Positions 32,960 through 41,700 of a DNA stretch of 64,000 nucleotides are shown here, piece after piece. Origin of the DNA: Pseudoduganella lurida (GTDB lineage Bacteria; Pseudomonadota; Gammaproteobacteria; Burkholderiales; Burkholderiaceae_D). Both the position numbers and the translations under genes were made by a program. Each line of letters opens with the position of its first letter. Within the stretch, counting starts at the first letter, position 1. The notes beneath the pieces were generated by a model. It worked only from the letters and a program-made list of their open reading frames with translations. It was not told the origin of the DNA and searched no databases. Location of the stretch: NCBI RefSeq assembly GCF_007830455.1, contig NZ_VLLB01000010.1:1-64000 (forward strand), given 5' to 3'.

Positions 32960-34981
32960 CTAAATATCCACCGGATCCACCTCGAGCGACCACTTGATGC
33001 GCGCCTTCATGTCGCGCAGCTGTGCCAGCCAGTCCTTGAGGAAGGCCTGCAGCACGGGGCGCGACGCCGCTTCCACCAGCAGCTGGGCGCGGTCGACGTT
33101 GTGCACGCGGGTCATGCTCATGGGGATTGGGTCGTTCAGCGTCACGCCTTCGTGGCTGGCGCAGTCGCGCGCGGCCTGCAGGAACGCCAGGGCCTTGGCC
33201 AGTTCCGGCGCCTCGGCGCGCAGCATGGCCTGGTACAGGAAGGGCGGCAGGCCGGCCTGGCGCCGCTCGGCCAGCAGCGCGCTGGCGAAGCGGTCGTAGT
33301 CATGCTTGACCACCGCGCCATACAGCGGGTGTTCCGGATAGCGCGTCTGCACCAGCACTTCGCTGGGACTGCCCCCTTCGGCCTGGGCGGTGCGGCCGGC
33401 GCGGCCCGCCACCTGCATCAGCTGCGCGAACAGCCGCTCGCTGGCCCGATAATCCTGCGAGAACAGCGCCGTGTCCGGATTGAGGATGCCCACCAGCGTG
33501 AGCTTCTTGAAGTCGTGGCCCTTGGCGACCATCTGCGTGCCGATCAGGATGTCCACGTCGCCGCGGTGCACGGTGTCGAACGCTTCCTGGGCGCTGCCCT
33601 TGCGGCGCGTGGAATCGGCGTCGATGCGCAGGATGCGCGCCTGCGGGAACATCAGCTGCAGGCCTTCCTCGATGCGCTGCGTGCCGCGGCCCAGCGGCTG
33701 CAGGTCGACGTTGCCGCAGGTCGGGCAATGCCGTGGAATGCGCATCTCCAGGCTGCAGTGGTGGCAGCGCAGCTTGTGCTCGCCCTTGTGCAGCACCATG
33801 AACGCCGTGCAGCGCTGGCAGTCGCTCACCCAGCCGCACGAGTCGCAGCAGATCACCGGCGAGTAGCCGCGCCGGTTCAGGAACAGCAGCGACTGCTCGC
33901 CCCGTTCCAGCCGCAGTTTCAGGGCCTCGACCAGCGCGGCGGTCAGGCCGTCGCGCGGCTTGTCGTGCTCCAGGTTGATCAATTTGACGGCCGGCAGCGT
34001 GGCCTGCTGCACGGCACGCTCGCGCAGTTCCAGCTTGCGGTAGCGGCCGGACTGGGCGTGGTGCCAGGATTCCAGCGACGGCGTGGCCGAGCCCAGCACG
34101 ACGGGGATCTTCAGCTGCCAGGCGCGCCACACGGCCAGGTCGCGCGCCGAATAGCGCAGCCCTTCCTGCTGCTTGTACGAGGGATCGTGTTCCTCGTCGA
34201 TGATGATCAGCGCCAGCCGCGGCAGCGAGGCCAGGATCGCCAGCCGCGTGCCGAGCACGATGCGGGCCTGGCCCTGGTGGGCGGCCAGCCAGTGCAGCAT
34301 GCGCTCCCCTTCGGACAGGCTGCTGTGCAGCGTGGCCAGCATCACGCCGGGGAAGCGCGCGCGGATATTGCCTTCCAGCTGCGGCGTGAGGTTGATTTCC
34401 GGGACGAGGATGAGGATCTGGCCGTCCGGCTCGCGCGCCAGCACCTGGGCGCAGGCCTGCAGGTAGACCTCGGTCTTGCCGCTGCCCGTCACGCCGTACA
34501 GCAGGATGGGGCTGAAGCCGCTGGCGCTGCCGATGGCATCGGCCGCTGCCTGCTGGGCGGGGTTCAGGACGGGCATGTCGACCGGCGTGGCATCGTGGCC
34601 CGGATCGAGCTTGGCCAGCTTCTTTATGGCCCGGTCCAGGGCCACCGTGGTGGACAGGCGCAGGTTCTTCGGCACGCCCGGCAGCGCCACCTCGCCCAGC
34701 GGGCGCTGGTAATACTCGGCGGCGAAGCCGGCCAGCGCCAGCCAGTGCGGCGAAAGCGGACCGAGCTGGCTGCGCACGGCCAGCGCATCCTTCAGCTTTT
34801 CAACCGGGACATCGGTCTCGTCCAGCACGGCGACGATGATGCCCACCACCTCGCGCCGGCCGAACGGCACGAGCACCAGCTGGCCGGGCGCGGGACGGGC
34901 ACCGGGCTCGCAGGCCCAGCGGTAGTCGAACACGGCATGCAGTGGCGTATCCAGCGCGATGCGCAGAATGCATTGGGACAT
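32960..34981 (-). CDS. priA: primosomal protein N' (replication restart helicase PriA)
   Basis: PriA recognises abandoned forks and reloads DnaB. The 673-residue protein has the 3'-end-binding N-terminal domain (LHAVFDYRW, LVLVPFGRREVVGIIV), Walker A GVTGSGKTEVYL near 175, DEEHDPSYKQ (motif II), and the zinc-binding insert with eight cysteines (CCDSCGW, CQRC, CHHC, CPTC). Motifs V and VI follow (ILIGTQMVAKGHDF, MQVAGRAGR). ATG at 34981 aligns with E. coli PriA; the frame is open for another 52 codons upstream, where a repetitive Leu/Ala/Gly segment and a second ATG (35095) lie, so a longer form cannot be ruled out. Confidence 0.95.
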   Translation of the reverse strand: MSQCILRIALDTPLHAVFDYRWACEPGARPAPGQLVLVPFGRREVVGIIVAVLDETDVPVEKLKDALAVRSQLGPLSPHWLALAGFAAEYYQRPLGEVALPGVPKNLRLSTTVALDRAIKKLAKLDPGHDATPVDMPVLNPAQQAAADAIGSASGFSPILLYGVTGSGKTEVYLQACAQVLAREPDGQILILVPEINLTPQLEGNIRARFPGVMLATLHSSLSEGERMLHWLAAHQGQARIVLGTRLAILASLPRLALIIIDEEHDPSYKQQEGLRYSARDLAVWRAWQLKIPVVLGSATPSLESWHHAQSGRYRKLELRERAVQQATLPAVKLINLEHDKPRDGLTAALVEALKLRLERGEQSLLFLNRRGYSPVICCDSCGWVSDCQRCTAFMVLHKGEHKLRCHHCSLEMRIPRHCPTCGNVDLQPLGRGTQRIEEGLQLMFPQARILRIDADSTRRKGSAQEAFDTVHRGDVDILIGTQMVAKGHDFKKLTLVGILNPDTALFSQDYRASERLFAQLMQVAGRAGRTAQAEGGSPSEVLVQTRYPEHPLYGAVVKHDYDRFASALLAERRQAGLPPFLYQAMLRAEAPELAKALAFLQAARDCASHEGVTLNDPIPMSMTRVHNVDRAQLLVEAASRPVLQAFLKDWLAQLRDMKARIKWSLEVDPVDI

Positions 34982-34984
34982 GAA

Positions 34985-35045
34985 CTTACCTGCCAAGAGC
35001 TGATCTGCAAGGAGCTTGCCTGCGGGGGACTCCCCAGCAAGCTCC
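34985..35045. repeat. short degenerate repeats just upstream of priA
   Basis: Imperfect units around GCAAGGAGCTTGCC / GCCAAGAGCTGATC recur immediately upstream of the chosen start. In the priA frame they would encode ELAGESPAGKLLADQLLAGKF, so this may be untranslated leader or a repetitive N-terminal extension. Confidence 0.5.
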
Positions 35046-35061
35046 GTTGCAGCCGGTGAAC

Positions 35062-35635
35062 TATCCACAAATTCTGGGGATAACTTTGTGGACATTGAGT
35101 ACGTAATCGGCGGCAACCTCGCTTGCCGGTCCGCCAAGGCGGCTGAATTCGGTCCGATTTAACAAATTTTTATGTTTAAAATCAATTACTTGCAAATCAC
35201 TTCCCAGAGCGCCGCGAAATGCGCAGTTTTTAAATTTTCTGTGCATAAGTCATTTCTGCTCGGCCGTGAAATGGTGCATTTGAAGGAACATAATTTCCCC
35301 GAGGAATGAGTCGCCGGATTCTCTTCCTTATCCATTTGCCCATATTGCACGGAAATTTCCTGCTCAAAATTAGTGCACTGCACAAGCTAATCGGACCAAA
35401 TTCGGTAAGTGCCGGTTTACTAAGCGCTTTTATATTTTTTCCACAGTTTATGTGGATAACTTTGTGGAGAATGCACCCACAAGATTCCGGAATGGGCCGG
35501 ACAGTGTTTGCTTATTGTAAAAGCTGTCCCCATAGCCAGAAAAAATAAAGAGTGAAATCAGTCACTTACAGGGGACCTGCCCGGGACATCGCTCAGCCTG
35601 CCAATTCTAGCGGCAGGCCGAAAAATTGTGCATAA
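35062..35635. other. cluster of DnaA-box-like sites in the priA-hemE gap
   Basis: The 680-bp gap 34982-35661 has no convincing gene and is AT-rich for this genome. Against TTATCCACA it holds one perfect nonamer (minus strand, 35451-35459). Six more have a single mismatch: 35062-35070, 35076-35084, 35240-35248, 35437-35445, 35463-35471 and 35627-35635. Two TTATGCACA forms fit the relaxed TTATNCACA consensus. AT-rich stretches lie at about 35157-35196 and 35226-35240. A 36-bp imperfect direct repeat (GGATAACTTTGTGGA core) occurs near 35065-35098 and 35441-35475. It could be an origin, a DnaA-titration or DnaA-reactivating site, or a DnaA-controlled promoter region. Confidence 0.6.
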
Positions 35636-35661
35636 GTCGGGTTTGGCTGCGCAGGGCAAGC

Positions 35662-36744
35662 TCAGCGCATGCCCTGGCGCAGCTGGCGGCTGTAGGCATG
35701 CACTTCGTCCACCATCACCGACACCGCGTCGGGCGGCGTGAACTGGGAGATGCCGTGGCCCAGGTTGAAGACATGGCCCTTGTCGTGCGGACCGAAGGCA
35801 TCGAGCACGCTGCGCACCCCGGCGCGGATCTGGTCCGGCTCGGCGAACAGGATGGCGGGGTCGAGGTTGCCCTGCAGCGCCACCTTGTCGCCGACGGCGG
35901 CGCGTACCCTGGCCACGTTGGCGGTCCAGTCCAGGCCGATCGCATCGGCGCCGATGGCGGCGATTTCCTCGGCCCAGTGCGCGCCGCCCTTGGTGAAGAC
36001 GATGGCGGGAATGCGCACGCCATCATGCTCGCGCTTGAGCTGCGCCACCACCTGCTGCATGTAGCGCAGCGAGAACGGCTGGTAGACGCCATCGGCCAGC
36101 GCGCCGCCCCAGGAATCGAAGATCATCACGGCCTGCGCACCCGCTTCGATCTGGGCGTTCAGGTAGGTGGCGACAGCGCGCGCGTTCAGGTCCAGGATGT
36201 GGTGCATCAGGTCCGGGCGGCTGTACAGCATCTTCTTGATGGTGTGGAACTCGCGCGAGCCCTGGCCTTCCACCATGTAGCAGGCCAGCGTCCACGGGCT
36301 GCCGGAAAAGCCGATCAGCGGCACCCGGCCATTGAGCGCCGTGCGGATCGACGTCACTGCGTTGAACACGTAATCGAGCGAACCCGGCTCCGGCAGGCGC
36401 AGCGCGTGCACCTCGGCCTCGGTGCGCAGCGGACGCTCGAACTTCGGCCCCTCGCCTTCCACGAAATGCAGGCCCAGGCCCATCGCATCGGGCACCGTCA
36501 GGATGTCGGAGAACAGGATCGCCGCATCCAGCGGGTAGCGGTCGATCGGCTGCAGCGTGACTTCGGTGGCCAGTTCCGGATTCGTGGCCAGGCCCATGAA
36601 CGATCCCGCTTTGGCCCGCGTGGCGCGGTACTCGGGCAGGTAGCGGCCCGCCTGGCGCATCAGCCACACGGGCGTGTAGTCGGTCGGCTGGCGCAGCAGC
36701 GCACGCAGGAAGGTGTCGTTCTGGAGCGGGGCGAATTGTGGCAT
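35662..36744 (-). CDS. hemE: uroporphyrinogen decarboxylase
   Basis: HemE removes four acetate carboxyls from uroporphyrinogen III to give coproporphyrinogen III in haem synthesis. The 360-residue cytosolic enzyme shows the family's PVWLMRQAGRYLPEYR near the N-terminus and the loop with FSDILTVPDAMGLGL, whose aspartate is catalytic. GFSGSPWTLACYMVEG, IFDSWGGAL and FNLGHGISQFTPPD follow. ATG at 36744 is used; an in-frame TTG three codons upstream is possible. It is the first gene right of the DnaA-box cluster and is divergent from the S9 peptidase gene, with a 67-bp gap. Confidence 0.96.
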   Translation of the reverse strand: MPQFAPLQNDTFLRALLRQPTDYTPVWLMRQAGRYLPEYRATRAKAGSFMGLATNPELATEVTLQPIDRYPLDAAILFSDILTVPDAMGLGLHFVEGEGPKFERPLRTEAEVHALRLPEPGSLDYVFNAVTSIRTALNGRVPLIGFSGSPWTLACYMVEGQGSREFHTIKKMLYSRPDLMHHILDLNARAVATYLNAQIEAGAQAVMIFDSWGGALADGVYQPFSLRYMQQVVAQLKREHDGVRIPAIVFTKGGAHWAEEIAAIGADAIGLDWTANVARVRAAVGDKVALQGNLDPAILFAEPDQIRAGVRSVLDAFGPHDKGHVFNLGHGISQFTPPDAVSVMVDEVHAYSRQLRQGMR

Positions 36745-36811
36745 CGGAGGCAATGAAATGCGGGACGAAAGAGGGTATTATCGCATCCCGCTGTCCATTT
36801 CACCGCCCACC

Positions 36812-38767
36812 ATGACCCTGCCCGCCACCCGCTTCGGAACCTGGCCTTCCCCCATCGGCGCCGCCGTCGTGGCCGCCGGTGCCACCCCGCTGTCGTCGCT
36901 CGCGATTGATGCCTATGCCTATGCCGATGCAGATGCCGATGCAGATGCCATTTACTGGCTGGCCGGCCGCGCCAGCGAAGCGGGCCGCACCACCGTGCAG
37001 CGCCTCCGCGCCGGCCGCATCGAGGAACCGACGCCGGCGCCGCTGAACGTGCGCACCCGCGTACATGAATACGGCGGCGGCGCCTATGCGGTCGATGGAG
37101 GGACGTTGTTCTTCTCGCACCATGCGGACAACCGGCTGTACCGCCAGGAAGGCGATGCCGAAGCCGTGGCCTTCACGGCGCCGGGCCCGCAGCGCTTTGC
37201 CGACTTCGTGGTGGACCGCGCGCGCAGCCGCCTGATCGCCGTGCGCGAGCAGCATCCGGACGATCCGGCCTCGCACGAGCAGCCCGTCAACACGCTGTGC
37301 GCGGTGGGTTTCGACGGGGTCGAGACGGTGCTGGCCGGGGGCCACGACTTCTATTCCTCGCCGCGCCTGTCCCCGGACGGCCGCCGGCTGGCCTGGCTCA
37401 CCTGGGACCACCCGCGCATGCCATGGCAGGGCACCGAACTGTGGCTGGCCGACATCCTGGACGATGGCACGCTGGGCACCCCGGCCCTGGTGGCCGGCGG
37501 CGCAGACGAAGCCATCTGCCAGCCGGAATGGGCACCGGACGGCCGCCTCTATTTCGTCACCGACCGCAGCGGCTGGTGGAACATCCACCGCCAGGGCCAT
37601 GGCGCGGTGTGTGCGATGGAGGCCGAATTCGCCGGCCCGCACTGGGTATTCGGCAATGCCATGTATGGATTCAGCTCCGCCACGGAGATCGTCTGTACCT
37701 ATATCGACCAGGGCGTCAGCCGCCTGGCGAGGCTGGCGGTGGCCGACGGTACCCTCACGCCCATCGACAACCCGTACGAAGAGATCCGCGAGCTGCGCGC
37801 CGGCGCCGGCTTCATCGCGGTACTGGCCGGCAGCCCGACGATCGCCGCCGAAATCGCCCGCATCGATCTCGCCACCGGTGCACGGACCGTGCTGGCACGC
37901 TCGATCGAATCGCTGCCGGACGTGGGCTATCTGTCGGTGCCGCACAGCGTCAGCTACCCCAGCGAGAACGGCCGCACGGCGCATGCCTTCTACTACCCGC
38001 CAAAGAATCGCGACGTGACGGCGCCCGCGGAGGAAAAACCGCCCGCGATCGTCATCGGCCACGGCGGCCCGACCAGCATGGCCACCAGCACATTGAAACT
38101 GGCCACGCAGTTCTGGACCAGCCGCGGCTTCGGCGTGCTGGACGTGAACTACGGCGGCAGCACGGGCTTCGGCCGCGCCTACCGCGACCTGCTGCGGGGC
38201 CAATGGGGCGTCGTCGACGTGGAGGACTGCGTGGCCGGCGCGCGCTGGCTGGTGGACCAGGGCCTGGCCGATGACGCGCGCCTGATCATCCGCGGCAGCA
38301 GCGCCGGCGGCCTGACGGTCCTCAATGCGCTGGCCTTCCACGACGTCTTCAAGCTGGGCGCCAGCTACTACGGCGTGGCCGACCTGCAGGGCCTGGACGA
38401 CGACTCGCACAAGTTTGAATCGCACTACACGGATTACCTGATCGCGCCGCAGCCGGGGGCGCAACAGCTGTACCTGGAACGCTCGCCGATCCACCACACG
38501 GACAAGCTGGCCTGCCCGATGATCTTCTTCCAGGGCCTGGACGACAAGGTGGTACCGCCGCAGCAGTCCGAAGCGATGGTGCAGGCCTTGCAGGAGCGGG
38601 GCGTGCCCGTCGCCTACGTGCCGCTGGAGGGCGAGGGTCACGGCTTCAGGAAGGGTGACAGCGTGGTGCGGGCCCTGGAAGCGGAGCTGTATTTCTACCT
38701 GCGCCTGTTCGGCCTGCACGATCCGGCACAGCCGGCCCCGGTCCGGATCGACAACCTGGCGGCATGA
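36812..38767 (+). CDS. S9 family peptidase (prolyl oligopeptidase-like)
   Basis: The 651-residue protein lacks a signal peptide, so it is probably cytosolic. An N-terminal beta-propeller (about 40-400) with TolB-like blades (SPRLSPDGRRLAWLTWDHP, QPEWAPDGRLYFVTDRSGWWNI) precedes an alpha/beta hydrolase. The nucleophile elbow is GSSAGG near residue 500; Asp (QGLDDKVVPP) and His (GEGHGF) complete the triad. This is the dipeptidyl aminopeptidase/acylaminoacyl-peptidase group. Near residue 35 it has AYAYADADADADA, encoded by a 6-bp microrepeat. Its stop overlaps the next ATG (ATGA), coupling it to the SNF2 gene. Confidence 0.9.
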   Translation: MTLPATRFGTWPSPIGAAVVAAGATPLSSLAIDAYAYADADADADAIYWLAGRASEAGRTTVQRLRAGRIEEPTPAPLNVRTRVHEYGGGAYAVDGGTLFFSHHADNRLYRQEGDAEAVAFTAPGPQRFADFVVDRARSRLIAVREQHPDDPASHEQPVNTLCAVGFDGVETVLAGGHDFYSSPRLSPDGRRLAWLTWDHPRMPWQGTELWLADILDDGTLGTPALVAGGADEAICQPEWAPDGRLYFVTDRSGWWNIHRQGHGAVCAMEAEFAGPHWVFGNAMYGFSSATEIVCTYIDQGVSRLARLAVADGTLTPIDNPYEEIRELRAGAGFIAVLAGSPTIAAEIARIDLATGARTVLARSIESLPDVGYLSVPHSVSYPSENGRTAHAFYYPPKNRDVTAPAEEKPPAIVIGHGGPTSMATSTLKLATQFWTSRGFGVLDVNYGGSTGFGRAYRDLLRGQWGVVDVEDCVAGARWLVDQGLADDARLIIRGSSAGGLTVLNALAFHDVFKLGASYYGVADLQGLDDDSHKFESHYTDYLIAPQPGAQQLYLERSPIHHTDKLACPMIFFQGLDDKVVPPQQSEAMVQALQERGVPVAYVPLEGEGHGFRKGDSVVRALEAELYFYLRLFGLHDPAQPAPVRIDNLAA

Positions 38768-41700
38768 GCGAGCGCGCATTGCAGGACCAGTTCGATGCGC
38801 TGCACCTGAACGAAAAGGCGATCCTCGCGCTGCTGGCGCTGGTGGGCGACGCGCTCGGCAAATCGGCCGTGCACGACCACGTGCTCAAGATGAACCTGCG
38901 CGACGATGCCGGCCATGCGATCACCCTGGCGGCCAGCAACGAGATGCTCGAACACCTGAACCGCCTCGCCTTCGTCGACCTGGTCACGGGCCGCGGTTTC
39001 ATCTGCAATCCCAAGGTGCGCTGGCCGGCGATCCGGGCCGCCACCGACGCCTGCCTGACGGACGATATCGACCGGGCCTACGACGCGCTGAACCCGATGA
39101 ACCGCAGCTGGAACGGCACGCTCGAGCCGCGCAGCTACCGGCACGGCGTGGCGCGGCTGCGCATGGCGCTGTTGCGCGGGAAGGGGCCGTTCGACGTGGC
39201 GCCGCTGCTGGCAGCCTGCCTGCGCTCCTACGAAGCGGCGCAGCTGCACCCGATCATCGACATCTTCACCCGGCCGTTCGAACCCGACATGCTGCTGCTG
39301 GTCGATCCCGACCTGCGCAACGATGTGCTGACGCTGCTGCTGCAGCACACGCAGCGCGAACCATCGCTGGCCGTGCCGGTGCGCGCCGCCTGCGAGCGGC
39401 ACGTCGAACGGTGCCGCTCGCAGGGCGAAGACATCACGGACGCGCTGCGCCTGGCGATGGGCGAAGACGCCATCCTGTGCGGCCGCCTGCAGGACGCCGT
39501 GGCCTATCTGGAAGTGGTGAAAACGCCGCAGGCGCTGTTCTACGCCAGCGTGCTGATGCTGCTGCGCGACCAGGTGACGGATGCCGTGTCCGGTTTCGAG
39601 TCGGCGCTGAAATCGCTGCGCCGCGAAACGGGCAAGCGCAAGCAGCTGTTCCAGGGCTTCGGCGGCCACCTGTTCGTGCTGGCGCTGCTGCGCGCGGACG
39701 ACCCGAAGACGCTCAAGACGGCCGAGACCTACCTGGAGCTCGCCGTGCATGCGCAGCAGAACCCGGACAGCGCCACCTACACCCACCTGTCGATGCTGCG
39801 CCAGATCCGCGCCGGCACCATGCAGGCGGACGTGGTGGTGTCGCGCACCTGGGAAACGCCGCTGCAGGCACAGATGTTCCAGGCGCTGCTGTACTGGTGG
39901 CTCGGCCTGCCGCAGCTGGAGGCGCGCCGCGCCGAGCTGCAGGACCTGGCCGCGCAGGCCGGTGCCAGCGGCTTCCTGCTCATCGCCGCGCAGGCCGAGG
40001 GCCTGCTGGGCCACCTGGGCGACGAAGGCGCCGCCGCCCGCGCGAAGGACCTGCGCGACAAATTCGGCCTGCCGGACATGGCCACCTGGTTCGCGCGCGA
40101 GGAAGCCTGGCAGCGCCAGCTGGCGGCGCTGATCAACCTGCACCAGGGTACGCCGGCAGCCGGTGGTGAGGCGCGGCTGGTGTGGATGATCAGCTGGAGC
40201 GACCATGGCAGCATCGTCGAGATCGAACCGCGCGAACAGAAGCGCGATGCCAAGGGCCAGTGGGGCAAGGGCCGGCCGATCGCGCTGAAGCGGCTGAGCG
40301 AGGAGGCCGCGCAACTGGATTACCTGACGCCGCAGGACATCCGCCTGACCACCTTCATCGAACCGTCGCGCCAGGCCTACTCCTCCGGCCTGCGCTACGA
40401 CCTCTACGCGAACGGCGCCACGCCGGCCCTCGTCGGCCACCCGCTGGTGTTCTGGATGGATGCGCCGGACACGCGCGTGGATATCCAGGGCGGCGAGCCG
40501 GAACTGCTGGTGCGCGAGGCGAAGAACGAACTGCGCCTGACGCTGCAGCCCACGCCGCCGGACCGCACCGCCACCCTCGTGGTGCTGCGCGAGGCGCCGA
40601 ACCGCCTGCGCGTGGTGACGATCAACGACGAGCACCGCCGCATCGCCGCGATCGTGGGCGACGGCCTGAGCGTGCCGCTGCATGCGAAGGACGAAGTACT
40701 CAAGGCCATCGGCACGGTGGCCGCCAGCGTCACCGTGCAGTCCGACATCGGCGGCGGCAGCGCCACGGCCGCCACGTTCGATCCGGACGTGCGCCTGCAC
40801 GTGCACCTGCTGCCGTACCAGCAGGGCCTGCGCATGCAGGTGCAGGTGCGGCCGCTGCCCGATGCGGGACCGTACTATGCGCCCGGCGCCGGTGCCGAAA
40901 CGGTGATCGCGGACGTGGGCGGCCGGCCGGTGCAGGTGCGCCGCAACCTGGCCGGCGAGCGCGATGCCGAGCGCCAGCTGGTGCTGAAGTGTCCCGCGCT
41001 GGAAGGGGCCGAACAGGAACACGGCGAATGGCTGATCGGCCAGCCGGCCCTGTGCCTGCAGCTGCTGGTGGAACTGCAGGAGCTGGGCGACAAGGTTGTC
41101 ATTGGCTGGCCGGAGGGCGAAACCTTCCGCGTCACGCAGCCGGTGCACACGAAGCAGCTGAAGCTCTCCATCAAGAGCAAGAAGGACTGGTTCGAGGCCA
41201 GCGGCAAGCTGCAGGTGGACGAGAACCGCGTGATGGACCTGCGCGCGCTGCTGGACCTGATCCGCGCCAACAAGAGCCGCTTCATCGCGCTGGGCGACAA
41301 GCAGTTCCTGGCGCTCTCCGAAGAGCTGTACCGGCGGCTGGCGGAACTCGATGCGTATGGCGAGGACGACGATGCCGGCGTGAAGGTGCACCAGCTGGCC
41401 GCGCACATCCTGGAAGACATCGCCGGCGAAGTGGGCGGCCTGGAAGCGGACAGGCTGTGGCGCGAACACATTGCCCGCATCGCCGCGCAGGCGGCATATC
41501 AACCGCAGGTGCCGACGACGCTACAGGCCGACCTGCGCGAGTACCAGCGCGACGGCTTCGATTGGCTGGCGCGGCTGGCCCACTGGGGCGTAGGCGCCTG
41601 CCTGGCGGACGACATGGGACTCGGCAAGACCGTGCAGGCCCTGGCGCTGCTGCTGCTGCGCGCGCCGCAGGGCCCGGCCCTCGTCGTCGCGCCCACTTCC

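Noticed and set aside
34982..35661. Short frames of 60-80 residues in the priA-hemE gap (for example 35306-35548).
   Set aside because: They have no good ribosome site, no recognisable sequence and overlap the DnaA-box-like array; the gap is better explained as regulatory DNA.
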